In this document: positions 27,477 to 36,168 of the stretch, piece by piece
Layout of the letters: each line of letters begins with the position of its first letter
Numbering within the stretch: the first letter of the stretch is position 1
NCBI GenBank assembly: GCA_027294455.1
Contig: JAPULZ010000208.1
Span: 1 to 56,586, forward strand
Source: Gemmatimonadota bacterium
GTDB lineage: Bacteria; Gemmatimonadota; Gemmatimonadetes; Gemmatimonadales; GWC2-71-9
Reading direction: 5' to 3'
DNA: 56,586 nt
The notes under the pieces: model-generated
What the model saw: the letters and a program-made list of their open reading frames with translations, nothing else
Database searches by the model: none
Told to the model about the DNA's origin: nothing
Program-made: the position numbers and the translations under genes

Positions 27477-28709
27477 TCAAACCTCGTCCCGCCTGAGCGG
27501 CAGGGTCATGCAGCGCGGTCCGCCGCCGCCGCGCACCAGCTCGCTGCCCCGAATCGTGATGATGGCCCGGTCGCCCTCGGCGATGTCTTCTTCGCCGAGG
27601 AGATACGGTTCCGATCGCACGATGCGGTAGCCGACCTTGGCGAATTCCTCGAGGGTCGCCTCGTTGCGGCGGTAAGCGATGGACACACCGGGACGCACGG
27701 TGAGCAAATTGCAGCCGGAGGCCCATTGTTCCCGCTCCTGCAACGGCCGATCCGTCCCGCCACACAGGATCGGCTCCATGGCAAAGTCCGCCTCCTCCAG
27801 CGCCTTGAAGAAGTTGGGCATCTCCCGAACCCCTGCCTGTCCCTTGCAGCGGTGCAGCACGGCCAGCCGGGCGGGACCGATGAACTGGGCCGGCGAGACC
27901 ACGCACAAGCCCCGGTCGACCTGCGTGAAAATCATGTCCAGGTGAATCGCCGCGGGCTCGGTCGGCATCACCACCACAATGATGTCGCTGATCCCGCACT
28001 GCTCGAACGCGAGATCGCACATGTGATCCAAGGCCATGGCGCTCGTGCGGTCGCTCAAGCCCACGATCAACAGATCGTGGCGCACCGGATGAACGTCCCC
28101 GCCCTCGATGGTGTGGTCGAGACGCCGTTCCGCCGATCCGTCGTAGAGCATGCCGTCATTCTGCAGATCGGCATGGTGAAGAAACAACGCCTTCACCAGC
28201 AATTCTTCCGACCACCGCGCGCCGTGCCGCATCGAGCCGATGATGACGTGCCGATTGAGGACGATCCCCACGTCCCGCATGAAGAAGAGATTGGGCAACG
28301 GCGGGAGCGCATACCCGCCCGCATTCAGCATCTGCGCGATAGGACCGCGGTCCTCTTCGGTCCCCTCGATCAGCATTTCGACGAGTTCTTCGGGTGGACG
28401 GTCCACCAGGCGTTGGGCGATGTCACCGGAGCGCACGACCGGACTCGTCTGGGTGGCCAGGAGCTGCCGGGCATCCTCCCCGGCGAGCACCTCGCCCAGC
28501 ATGTCGCGCACGTGGAAGACGTCGGCAAACCGCTCGAGCACGGCGACCATGGTCCGGTGCTCGGAACGCGCAATGTCCAGCTCGATGATGTCTTCGTAGA
28601 GAAAGTCTTTTCGGGTACCCGGCGTAACGGCGAGGACTTCGTTGCCGGGTTCGTGCACCAGGACGGACCGGAGCGGACCGATTTCCGAGGAGATTTGAAC
28701 CGAAGGCAT
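27477..28709 (-). CDS. arcA: Arginine deiminase
   Basis: 410 aa, the full ADI length. Guanidino-modifying enzyme motifs are complete: FMRDVGIVLN, EGGDVHPV, HLDMIFTQVD with the catalytic His, and the nucleophile Cys400 in GGGGPRCMTLPL near the C-terminus. It converts arginine to citrulline and ammonia, the first step of the ADI pathway that yields ATP without respiration. The gene starts 10 nt after rex, so it is very likely under the Rex-regulated promoter. No carbamoyltransferase or carbamate kinase gene is in the window. Confidence 0.94.
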   Translation of the reverse strand: MPSVQISSEIGPLRSVLVHEPGNEVLAVTPGTRKDFLYEDIIELDIARSEHRTMVAVLERFADVFHVRDMLGEVLAGEDARQLLATQTSPVVRSGDIAQRLVDRPPEELVEMLIEGTEEDRGPIAQMLNAGGYALPPLPNLFFMRDVGIVLNRHVIIGSMRHGARWSEELLVKALFLHHADLQNDGMLYDGSAERRLDHTIEGGDVHPVRHDLLIVGLSDRTSAMALDHMCDLAFEQCGISDIIVVVMPTEPAAIHLDMIFTQVDRGLCVVSPAQFIGPARLAVLHRCKGQAGVREMPNFFKALEEADFAMEPILCGGTDRPLQEREQWASGCNLLTVRPGVSIAYRRNEATLEEFAKVGYRIVRSEPYLLGEEDIAEGDRAIITIRGSELVRGGGGPRCMTLPLRRDEV

Positions 28710-28719
28710 CGCCCGGAAT

Positions 28720-29340
28720 CTACCGGTTTCTCAACCCATAACTCAACGCTTCGAGTTCCAGGGCGAGGCTCACGGTCTTCACCACGACGTCATCGGGGAC
28801 CTTCAGCTGAACCGGCGCAAAGTTCAAAAACGCTTTCACCCCAGCCCCCACGAGCCGGTCCACCAATTCTTGGGCCACCGAGGCCGGGGTCACGATGATG
28901 GCGATGTCGGCCAACTCCTCGGCCATGTCGGCTTCCAGATCTTTTTGATCGCGCACGGCGAGCCCGTTTCGCTCGGTGCCGATCTTCTTGGGATCGCTGT
29001 CGTAGAGCGACACGACGTGGAATCCGTGCCGGTCGAATCCACTGAAATGCACCAGGGCCGCCCCGAGGTTCCCGGCGCCGATGACGGCCACCCGGTAAGC
29101 ACGGCCGAGCCCCAGGATGTCGCGAATCCTCGACGCCAACTCCGGGACCGAATAGCCGAGCCCGCGCTTGCCGAAGGACCCGAAGAAGGAAAGGTCTTTG
29201 CGGACCTGGGCTGACGTCGTGTGCCCACGCGTGGCCAGGGCGTCCGAGCTGACGGTATCGATCCCCTGCTCTTCGAAATCCTCGAGGAAGCGCAGGTACA
29301 GGGAGAGGCGGCGGACGGTGGATTCGGCAATCTTGCGCAT
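28720..29340 (-). CDS. rex: Redox-sensing repressor Rex
   Basis: 206 aa. An N-terminal winged helix (STVRRLSLYLRFLEDF, then TTSAQVRKDLSFFGSFGKRG, the recognition helix) precedes a Rossmann domain with VIGAGNLGAALVHF and a domain-swap C-terminal helix. Rex represses when NADH is low and releases DNA when NADH rises. No ribosome-binding site is seen before the ATG; the leader predicted from the promoter is only about 14 nt. A Rex operator lies directly over the promoter, so it is self-regulated. Confidence 0.96.
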   Translation of the reverse strand: MRKIAESTVRRLSLYLRFLEDFEEQGIDTVSSDALATRGHTTSAQVRKDLSFFGSFGKRGLGYSVPELASRIRDILGLGRAYRVAVIGAGNLGAALVHFSGFDRHGFHVVSLYDSDPKKIGTERNGLAVRDQKDLEADMAEELADIAIIVTPASVAQELVDRLVGAGVKAFLNFAPVQLKVPDDVVVKTVSLALELEALSYGLRNR

Positions 29341-29344
29341 GATA

Positions 29345-29362
29345 TTGTGAAATTTTTCACAA
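29345..29362. promoter_or_regulatory. Rex operator
   Basis: TTGTGAAATTTTTCACAA, an 18-bp site with perfect 7-bp arms and a 4-bp centre, matching the known Rex box (TTGTGAA-N4-TTCACAA). It overlaps the end of the -10 and the predicted start of transcription of rex, four bases before the ATG. Confidence 0.92.
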
Positions 29363-29389
29363 CATATCCCCCCCCACCGGGCCCGTCAA
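29361..29389 (-). promoter_or_regulatory. Promoter of rex-arcA operon
   Basis: TTGACG (29384-29389), 17 bp, TATGTT (29361-29366). The -35 contains the TGA stop of rsmA. The Rex operator begins at the last bases of the -10. Confidence 0.7.
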
Positions 29390-30162
29390 CGAGGCACGGC
29401 ACCGAACAGCATTGCAAACTCATGCGGTGTGATGACTTCTGGCCTCGCCGCCGCGTCGAGACCGAGCTGGTCGAGCAGGGCCTCGACCTCGTCCGCCGAG
29501 AGGCCGGTAACCGTCCGCAGCGCCCGCGTCAACTGCCGCCGGCGTTGTCCGAACAATCCGGCGACGAAGCGGCGAAACGCCGGCCGGTCGGTACTCGCCA
29601 CGACGGGGTCGGCCAACGGTGCCAGGCGGACCACGACCGAGTCCACCTTGGGGGGAGGCCGAAAGGATCCGGGCCGCACGACGAAGAGACGCTCCACGGC
29701 GGCCGCGGTCTGCACCCCGACCGTGAGTCCCCCGTAGGTCTTCGTGCCCGGTGACGCGCCCAGCCGATCTCCCACCTCGCGTTGCAGAAGAAACACGATG
29801 AGATCGGGAGGCGGAGGGTCGAGGGCCTTGTCGATGAGCGGTGTGGTGATCGCGTAGGGAATGTTGCCCACCACCTTGTACGGCTGCGCCGGGTCGCGTC
29901 CCGCCGCCCACTCGACCTCGAGGGCGTCGGCCGCCACGACGGTACAGTTGCCGGCCAGCTCATCCCGCAGTGCCGACGCGAGGCTTTCGTCGCGCTCGAT
30001 CGTCAAGACCGATCCGACTCGGGGTGCCAGACGCCGCGTCAGCGTGCCCCGCCCTGCGCCAATCTCGACGACGAAATCGTCTGGATCGGGATGCAACGCG
30101 TCGACAATCCGGTCGAGGATCGCCGGATCGAAGAGGAAGTGTTGACCGAGACGACGCCCCAC
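29386..30162 (-). CDS. rsmA: 16S rRNA (A1518/A1519) dimethyltransferase RsmA/KsgA
   Basis: 258 aa. The opening GRRLGQHFLFDPAILDRIV, SAM motif VVEIGAGRGTLTRRL, EVEWAAG then NIPYAITTPLI (catalytic NLPY-type loop with Ile for Leu), and C-terminal LFGQRRRQLTRALR are characteristic. It dimethylates two adenines in the 3' end of 16S rRNA late in subunit assembly. It follows the SpoIIE-type phosphatase gene with no gap and ends the hrcA-to-rsmA run. Confidence 0.95.
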   Translation of the reverse strand: MGRRLGQHFLFDPAILDRIVDALHPDPDDFVVEIGAGRGTLTRRLAPRVGSVLTIERDESLASALRDELAGNCTVVAADALEVEWAAGRDPAQPYKVVGNIPYAITTPLIDKALDPPPPDLIVFLLQREVGDRLGASPGTKTYGGLTVGVQTAAAVERLFVVRPGSFRPPPKVDSVVVRLAPLADPVVASTDRPAFRRFVAGLFGQRRRQLTRALRTVTGLSADEVEALLDQLGLDAAARPEVITPHEFAMLFGAVPR

Positions 30163-31677
30163 TCAGGCCTTGAGGACGACCACGGTCTGATCGTCCTTCT
30201 GAGATTCGCAAAAGGCGTCCACTTCCGCGAATACGGCCTCCACGATGGCCGCCGCAGCTTCGTCGTGGTGCGCCCGCACGACCTCGAGCACCCGCGACTC
30301 CCCGAAGGCTTCCCCGGCGGCGTTTGGTACCTCGGTGATCCCGTCGGAGAAGAGCACGAGGAGATCGCCATCGTTCCACGGGACGACCGCGCCGGGGGTT
30401 TGGCCGGCATCACCCAAGCCGAGCGGCGGTGCAGTCGCCTCGAGGCGCTCCGGTGGGGCGCCGCGTGGGACGCGAAAGGCGTGGGGATGCCCGGCGTTGG
30501 CGTAGTGCAATCGACCGGCATCCGAATCGGCGGCGCCGTAGAACAAGGAGAGATACATCTCGGTCTCGCTCAGTTCCGACCGAATCGAATCGAGCAACCG
30601 GTCGAGGGCGTTCTCCGGCGACTCCGCGGCCACGGCGTGAATGGCCGACGCCGAGAGGACCAAGGCCATGATCAGCGCGGCGGAAAACCCATGGGTGGAC
30701 ACATCGCCCAACATGATGCCCACGCGCGCGCCCGGCAGGCGGACGAAATTGTAGAAGTCCCCACCCACACTCTGCGCCGATCGGCACCGCGCGCCCACGT
30801 CCACGGCGCCCTCGAGGACTCCCGGAGCGGGCATCAGCCGGAGCTGAAGGTCCTTGGCGAGCTCCAACTCATGGCGCACGCGTTGCCGCTGTTGATCGAG
30901 GGCGACCAAACGTGCGTTCTCGATCGCCGCACCGATCTGTGGGGCGATGGCACTCACCAGCTTGGCGTGCGCCTCGGTGAAGATGTCCTGTTCGACGCGA
31001 TCGGTCAGGTTGATGACGCCCACGGGGCGGGCAACGCCGCGCGAGTCGGGATAGACGATGGGCACCGACAGGAAGGCGCCGCCGCGGTAGTGACGGGTGG
31101 CCCCCCCGGAGCCCTGCGTGGCGGTCGACGCATTCCGGAGGACGGCTTCGCAATCCCGGAACACCTTCGCTGCCACCGACGCTTCATCGTCGACGGGCAC
31201 GGGCGTGAAGTCACTGACATCCACGCCCCACCCGGCGACCACCCGCAGCTGGTCCCCTTCGGGATCGTGCACGAGGATCGATGCCCGCCGGGCCCCCACC
31301 ACGGCGCTCACCTCGCGTACGATGACGTTGGCCGCTTCCCGCAGGTCGAGGGTGCGGCCCAGAACGTCGCTGATGGTGTAGAGGAGATCGATTTCTTCGT
31401 ACCGACGCGCCAGTTGCTCGGCGACCTTGAGGACGTCGCGCTCGCTCAGCAAGACCTCCGAGACCACACGGCCCAGTGCTACCGGATCCCACGATTCCGG
31501 GGCGTCGTGCTCGAGGTAATAATCCGGCGCCCCCGGCACGTCGATCAACCCCGGTTCACGCCCGGCGCCGGTGGCGGGGACGTTGGGAGGCGATTCGCCC
31601 GGTTCCAGTGCCAAGCCCGCCACGAGCTCCAACCCGTTGGTGTTGGCATGCCACAACCGGAATCTGGCATCGGCCAA
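30163..31677 (-). CDS. GAF-PP2C (SpoIIE/RsbU-type) serine phosphatase
   Basis: 504 aa from TTG 31677. An N-terminal variable region is followed by a GAF domain (YEEIDLLYTISDVLGRTLDL; ASILVHDPEGDQLRVVAGWG) and a SpoIIE phosphatase domain (GGDFYNFVRLPGARVGIMLG; DVSTHGFSAALIMALVLSAS; YANAGHPHAFRV; DGDLLVLFSDGITEV) with the metal-binding Asp residues. It should dephosphorylate the STAS antagonist encoded two genes upstream. Coding-like sequence (LKRLEAALGALGS) continues in frame before the TTG, so the real start may be further up, possibly CTG inside the upstream gene. Confidence 0.88.
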   Translation of the reverse strand: MADARFRLWHANTNGLELVAGLALEPGESPPNVPATGAGREPGLIDVPGAPDYYLEHDAPESWDPVALGRVVSEVLLSERDVLKVAEQLARRYEEIDLLYTISDVLGRTLDLREAANVIVREVSAVVGARRASILVHDPEGDQLRVVAGWGVDVSDFTPVPVDDEASVAAKVFRDCEAVLRNASTATQGSGGATRHYRGGAFLSVPIVYPDSRGVARPVGVINLTDRVEQDIFTEAHAKLVSAIAPQIGAAIENARLVALDQQRQRVRHELELAKDLQLRLMPAPGVLEGAVDVGARCRSAQSVGGDFYNFVRLPGARVGIMLGDVSTHGFSAALIMALVLSASAIHAVAAESPENALDRLLDSIRSELSETEMYLSLFYGAADSDAGRLHYANAGHPHAFRVPRGAPPERLEATAPPLGLGDAGQTPGAVVPWNDGDLLVLFSDGITEVPNAAGEAFGESRVLEVVRAHHDEAAAAIVEAVFAEVDAFCESQKDDQTVVVLKA

Positions 31678-31712
31678 CGATCCCAGCGCGCCGAGCGCGG
31701 CTTCGAGCCGTT

Positions 31713-32207
31713 TTAGCCGCGGCGCAGCGTCATGCAGATGGAATTTCCTCGATCATTGAAGGCAAGCTCATCGACCAGTTGCTTGATGAGAAACAAGCCC
31801 CGACCCGCCGGTCGGTCCACGCAATCCGGAGTTCGAGGGTCGGGAATGCAGTCCGGATCGAACCCCTCACCCTGGTCTGCGACGTGCACTTGCACGTCCT
31901 GATCCACTTCGCGAATGGCCACGTGCACGTGTTTTCTGGGATCGAGGCGGTTGCCATACACGATGGCATTGGCCAATGCCTCGGACAGCGCCACACGCAG
32001 ATTGAACCGGACCGCCCTGACCGACAGTCCGCAGGCCAGACAATGCCGGGCCACGAGGTCGACGGCGTGCTCGACGATCTCGAGATCACTGGGCACCACG
32101 ACGGTCATGCGTGTGCCGGGATCGACCCCCTCGGGGCCGCCCGGGACCGGGCGCCGCACGCAGAGACGCAGGGGTACGCACACCGGCTCAGAAGTCGTTG
32201 ACGGCAT
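31713..32207 (-). CDS. RsbW/SpoIIAB-type anti-sigma factor or Ser kinase
   Basis: 164 aa. A GHKL ATPase fold has the N box VALSEALANAIVYGN, G1 DQGEGFDP and G2 GRGLFLIKQLVDEL. The first 30 residues are not conserved, and an internal ATG (MTVVVPSDLEIVEHA) could be the true start. It should bind a sigma factor or other target and phosphorylate the STAS antagonist. It overlaps that gene by 20 nt. No sigma-factor gene is nearby. Confidence 0.88.
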   Translation of the reverse strand: MPSTTSEPVCVPLRLCVRRPVPGGPEGVDPGTRMTVVVPSDLEIVEHAVDLVARHCLACGLSVRAVRFNLRVALSEALANAIVYGNRLDPRKHVHVAIREVDQDVQVHVADQGEGFDPDCIPDPRTPDCVDRPAGRGLFLIKQLVDELAFNDRGNSICMTLRRG

Positions 32208-32523
32208 CCTCGATGGTGTCGCAAATCTTGAAGAGCGTGTCGAGCTTGGTCAGCTCGAACAGCATCCGGAGATCCTCGTTGAGGCCTCCCAGACGTAGAT
32301 CGCCTCCCGCCTCGCGAATCTTCTTGGACACCGAGACCAGGACGCCGAGGCCGGAGGAGTCGATGTACCCCGTCGAGGAAAAATCGAAAGCGAAATTCGA
32401 ACCGCCAGATTCGAGCGCCTCGATCGTCAGCTTCTTGAGCTCGTTCCTATTTCCCACGATCAACTGACCGTTCACTGACACGACGACTACGCCGTTGGGG
32501 TCATTGTTCACAGTGAACGCCAT
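32188..32523 (-). CDS. STAS-domain anti-sigma factor antagonist
   Basis: 111 aa, a single STAS domain: VVVVSVNGQLIVGNRNELKK, FDFSSTGYIDSSGLGVLVSV with the phosphorylatable serine in DSSGLG. It counters the RsbW-like protein when dephosphorylated. It overlaps pta by 16 nt upstream and the RsbW-like gene by 20 nt downstream, so the partner-switch set is coupled to the acetate gene. Confidence 0.9.
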   Translation of the reverse strand: MAFTVNNDPNGVVVVSVNGQLIVGNRNELKKLTIEALESGGSNFAFDFSSTGYIDSSGLGVLVSVSKKIREAGGDLRLGGLNEDLRMLFELTKLDTLFKICDTIEDAVNDF

Positions 32524-33470
32524 GCTCCCTCCTGCTGAGTGGTTGATGTTCCGTCTGCTTGCAGCACCCCCACGGCGGCTGCATCGACGATGTCGTCCAC
32601 GGAGGCCCCACGCGAGAGGTCGGCCACTGGTCTGGCCAAACCCTGGATGATCGGCCCGACGGCAGCGGCACCGGCAAGACGCTGTACCAGTTTGTACGCA
32701 ATGTTCCCACTGTCAAGGTCGGGGAACACCAAGACGTTGGCCCGGCCCGCGACGGGCGATTCCGGAACCTTCCGGCCGGCGATTTCGGGAACGAGGGCGG
32801 CGTCGACCTGCAGCTCACCATCGCAGGTGACCTCCGGCGCCAGGGCCCTGAATCGCGAGCACGCTTCCCGCACCTTGTCCACTCGGGGGCCGGCGGCACT
32901 CCCTTTGGTGGAATAGGAAAGGAACGCCACCACGGGCTCGTCGCCGACGATGCGGCGCCGGTCGACCGCGGCGGCCCAGGCAATTTCCGCCAGCTGCCTT
33001 GCATCCGGGTCGGGAACGATCCCGGCGTCGGTGAACGTGAGCACGGACCGCGCGTCTGGCGCGTCCGGGGGAAACATGTAAAAGGCACTGCTGATGGTCT
33101 TCACGCCGGCTGCCGGACCCAACAACCAGAGGGCAGCCCTGGTAACGTCGGCCGTGGGGCAGGTGGCTCCCGCCACCGCGACGTCCGCGGCCCCGAGCGC
33201 CACCAAGCCCACGGCGTGGACCACGGGATTCGCGACATAGGCGCGGGCCGCCGCGTCATCGGCGAATCGATCTGGTCGGCGTTCGCGCGCGAGGGCGGCA
33301 ATTTCTTCAACCCGGGGCAGCGCGCCGGGCTCGAGGACCTCCACCGAGGCCAGGCCGGCGCCCTCGATGGCCCGCGCGGCTTCGGCCACCCGCTCGTCCC
33401 AACCCTCCGCCAACACCACTCGTCCGCCCAGCGCCGCAGCACGGTGCCGGAGATCGTCGCGAAATCCCAT
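32508..33470 (-). CDS. pta: Phosphate acetyltransferase
   Basis: 320 aa, a single-domain PTA_PTB enzyme. It has LALGAADVAVAGATCPTADVTRAAL-type substrate loop (residues about 100-125), AFYMFPPD, FTDAGIVPDPDA, VAFLSYSTKGSA, GELQVDAALVPEIA and the FPDLDSGNIAYKLVQRLAGA C-terminus. It interconverts acetyl-CoA and acetyl phosphate. Ack was not seen. coaD precedes it with no gap, tying CoA synthesis to acetyl-CoA use. Confidence 0.93.
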   Translation of the reverse strand: MGFRDDLRHRAAALGGRVVLAEGWDERVAEAARAIEGAGLASVEVLEPGALPRVEEIAALARERRPDRFADDAAARAYVANPVVHAVGLVALGAADVAVAGATCPTADVTRAALWLLGPAAGVKTISSAFYMFPPDAPDARSVLTFTDAGIVPDPDARQLAEIAWAAAVDRRRIVGDEPVVAFLSYSTKGSAAGPRVDKVREACSRFRALAPEVTCDGELQVDAALVPEIAGRKVPESPVAGRANVLVFPDLDSGNIAYKLVQRLAGAAAVGPIIQGLARPVADLSRGASVDDIVDAAAVGVLQADGTSTTQQEGAWRSL

Positions 33471-33950
33471 CTAGCGCAGCTTCTGCTCGAGCGCCTTTTG
33501 CACCGCCGGATGCACGAGATCAGACACGTCGCCCCGGAGGCTCGCCACCTCACGAACCAAACTCGAGCTGAGGAAGGTCAGATGCAGTGCCGGGACCAAG
33601 AACACTGTCTCCAGGCCGCTGTGAAGCTTCCGGTTCATGAGGGCCATTTGGAACTCGTATTCGAAATCACTCACCGCCCGCAATCCCCGAACGACCAGAT
33701 TGGCCCCGGTCGTGCGGGCGAAGTCGGCCAGCAGTCCGTCGAAGCGCTCGACCGCGACGCGGTCCTCGTCGGCCACGATGGTGGTCAGGAGTTCGATGCG
33801 CTCGTCCACGGAAAACCACGAGCTCTTGGGGCTGCTCGCCGCCACTCCGACTATGAGACGATCGACGAAGTGCAGACTCCGGCGGATCAAATCCTCGTGG
33901 CCCCTGGTGGGCGGATCGAACGACCCGGGATAGATAGCGACTTGGCTCAC
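33471..33950 (-). CDS. coaD: Phosphopantetheine adenylyltransferase
   Basis: 159 aa from GTG 33950, which overlaps the rsmD stop (GTGA). The upstream in-frame TTG adds four unlikely residues. The nucleotidyltransferase motif is AIYPGSFDPPTRGHEDLI with T/H of the TxxGH signature. FDGLLADFARTTGANLVVRGLRAVSDFEYE (residues about 72-100) and SSSLVREVA follow. It makes dephospho-CoA, the penultimate CoA step. Confidence 0.95.
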   Translation of the reverse strand: MSQVAIYPGSFDPPTRGHEDLIRRSLHFVDRLIVGVAASSPKSSWFSVDERIELLTTIVADEDRVAVERFDGLLADFARTTGANLVVRGLRAVSDFEYEFQMALMNRKLHSGLETVFLVPALHLTFLSSSLVREVASLRGDVSDLVHPAVQKALEQKLR

Positions 33951-34462
33951 GGTTGATAACAAAAGGTCAGAGCGGCATCACCATAGCGGCGGGTCTCCTG
34001 CCCGCCGACGTCGTCACCCGAATGATGTTCGACGGTGAGAATTCGCGCAAACGGGTGTCCTTCGAAACATGCCACCAACCGGCGCGCGCCGTCGCCGGCA
34101 TACGGAGGGTCGGCGAGGGCGATGTCGAAAGCGTCCACGTTCAGTGCCTCGGCGAATCGCAGCGCGTCCGCGCGGTGGACACGCACGCGGTCCTCGGCGT
34201 CGAGATTGGCGATGTTCTTTCGCAGAACCGATAGGGCCGACCTCCCCCGCTCGACGAACTCCACCGAACGCGCACCTCGCGAAAGGGCTTCGAGGCCCAA
34301 CGCGCCGGAGCCCGCATACAGATCCACGACGAGTGCGCCGGGCCATTCTTCGCTCAGGATGCTGAACCACGCCTCGCGCACGCGATCCGCCGTGGGCCTC
34401 GTGCGCCGATCAGGTGGGGGTTGCAGCGAGCGGCCCCGAAATTCACCGGCGATGATCCGCAT
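33947..34462 (-). CDS. rsmD: 16S rRNA (guanine966-N2) methyltransferase RsmD
   Basis: 171 aa from ATG 34462 (MRIIAGEFRGRSLQPPP), sharing one base with the recJ stop (TGATG). The longer upstream frame is a shadow of recJ. Motifs: TRPTADRVREAWFSIL, SAM site VVDLYAGSGALGLEALSRGA, and catalytic DIALADPPY. rsmD-coaD is a widespread gene pair. Confidence 0.95.
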   Translation of the reverse strand: MRIIAGEFRGRSLQPPPDRRTRPTADRVREAWFSILSEEWPGALVVDLYAGSGALGLEALSRGARSVEFVERGRSALSVLRKNIANLDAEDRVRVHRADALRFAEALNVDAFDIALADPPYAGDGARRLVACFEGHPFARILTVEHHSGDDVGGQETRRYGDAALTFCYQP

Positions 34463-36168
34463 CAGCTCGATGGGCGCAAATCGACGACGCGGGCCTGTAG
34501 GCTGACCCTTCCCTGGAATTCGTTTTCCTCGAGACGGAACGCGACGTCGACGGGTCCTTGCAACCATTCGACGGGCACGCGGTCGGCTCGCTCGAAGGCG
34601 ATGGCGTCGAGACCGCCGGTCTGGTCCTCGATCCGGAACTTGAGATGGTTATTGCCCACCTCGCGCACGTCCGCCGCCCGCGCCCCCATGACCGCAAAGA
34701 CCGGTGCCGGGTTGCCCATGCCGCACGGTTCGAGGTGGCGCAGGAGGCGTTCCAGATCGGGGTCGAGGCGATCGACGGACGCAGTCACGTCGACACGCTG
34801 CACGTTCACGAGATCGTCCTTCGAAAGCTCTGCTCGCGCGATGGCGTTGAACGCTTCGCGAAAGGCATCGATGCGATCCCGGTGGATGGTGAGCCCCGCC
34901 GCCATGGGGTGTCCGCCAAATTTGACCAGATGATCGGCACACCGAGTGAGGGCGGCATGCATGTCGAATCCGGGCACGCTGCGACCCGAGCCCTTGCCTT
35001 CGGCGCCGTCGAGCCCGATCAGGAACGTGGGGCGCGCGTACCGCTCCACCACCCGTGACGCCACGATGCCGATGACCCCTGGATGCCAGCTGTCCTTGGC
35101 CAGCACGATGGCGTGGTGGCGATCGAGATCCACGTGGTCGTCGATCTCCTCGACAGCCTCTTGCAAGATCTCCCGATCCATCGCCTGACGGCGCGCATTC
35201 AACGCCTCCAATGCTCGCGCCTGATCGCGGGCGGCGGCCTCGTCATCGGTCAGGAGCAGCCGTAGCCCGTCCTTGGCATCGCCGATCCGGCCCACGGCGT
35301 TGAGTCGCGGGGCGAGAATGAACCCGACGTGACCGGCTCGTATGCTCTTGCCTCCCAAACCGGCGACATCGACGAGCGCACGCACCCCCGCCCAGCGCGA
35401 TTGGGCAAGCACCTTGAGACCGAACCGCACGAGGGTGCGGTTCTCACCGGTGAGGGGTACCAGGTCCGCGACCGTAGCCAGCGCCACCAGATCCAACACG
35501 TGCAGCGGCGCGTTGGCCGGCAGGCCGAGCTCGGTCACGAGGGCCTGCGCCAATTTGAAGGCCACGCCCGCGCCGCAGAGTTGTTTCGAGGTTGAGGGAC
35601 AATCGGGACGGTTGGGGTTCACGATGGCGTCGGCCGGCGGCAGCGCGCCGGGCACGTGGTGGTCGGTCACAATGACCTGCATGCCGCGCGCCTTGGCATC
35701 GGCCACCGCCTCGTGCGCGGTGGTGCCGCAATCGCAAGTGATGATCAGCGACGCACCCTGCTCGGCGGCGAAGGCCACCCCGGCGGGCCCGAGGTCGTAC
35801 CCGTCCCGCACGCGATGCGGGACAAACGGCCGCACCTGGGCATCGGCCAACCGCAGGATTCGCGTCAAGAGCGCGGTGGCCGATTGACCGTCCACGTCGT
35901 AATCGCCGTGCACCACGATCGTCTTGCCCGCGCGGACCGTGGCGGCAATGAGGGCGGCGGCTTTGGGGAGATCGATGAACTCGGATGGGTCGCTCAGGGA
36001 GGCCAGCGTTGGTCGGAGGAACGATTTGGCCTGCTCCACCGATCCGTGGCCGCGTTGCACCAGTAGCTCGGCCAGGGTCGCCGGAATCCGGAGCGCCTCC
36101 GCCAACTCATCGCTGCGATCCCGATCCGGCTGCTCGCGGTATTTCCACCGCGTGGGAACGATCGACAC
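34462..36168 (-). CDS. recJ: Single-stranded-DNA exonuclease RecJ
   Basis: 568 aa from a GTG at 36168 that shares its first base with the upstream TAG (TAGTG). DHH-family motifs: VHGDYDVDGQSATALL (motif I), ITCDCGTTAHEAV, VIVTDHHVPGALPPA (DHH), and DHHA1 domain GHPMAAGLTIHRDRI. The C-terminal OB fold ends EFQGRVSLQARVVDLRP. It digests 5' ssDNA in repair. Length matches the family. Confidence 0.95.
   Translation of the reverse strand: MSIVPTRWKYREQPDRDRSDELAEALRIPATLAELLVQRGHGSVEQAKSFLRPTLASLSDPSEFIDLPKAAALIAATVRAGKTIVVHGDYDVDGQSATALLTRILRLADAQVRPFVPHRVRDGYDLGPAGVAFAAEQGASLIITCDCGTTAHEAVADAKARGMQVIVTDHHVPGALPPADAIVNPNRPDCPSTSKQLCGAGVAFKLAQALVTELGLPANAPLHVLDLVALATVADLVPLTGENRTLVRFGLKVLAQSRWAGVRALVDVAGLGGKSIRAGHVGFILAPRLNAVGRIGDAKDGLRLLLTDDEAAARDQARALEALNARRQAMDREILQEAVEEIDDHVDLDRHHAIVLAKDSWHPGVIGIVASRVVERYARPTFLIGLDGAEGKGSGRSVPGFDMHAALTRCADHLVKFGGHPMAAGLTIHRDRIDAFREAFNAIARAELSKDDLVNVQRVDVTASVDRLDPDLERLLRHLEPCGMGNPAPVFAVMGARAADVREVGNNHLKFRIEDQTGGLDAIAFERADRVPVEWLQGPVDVAFRLEENEFQGRVSLQARVVDLRPSS

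Noticed and set aside
29782..31716. Long plus-strand reading frame opposite rsmA/phosphatase
   Set aside because: Composition artefact opposite clearly functional genes.
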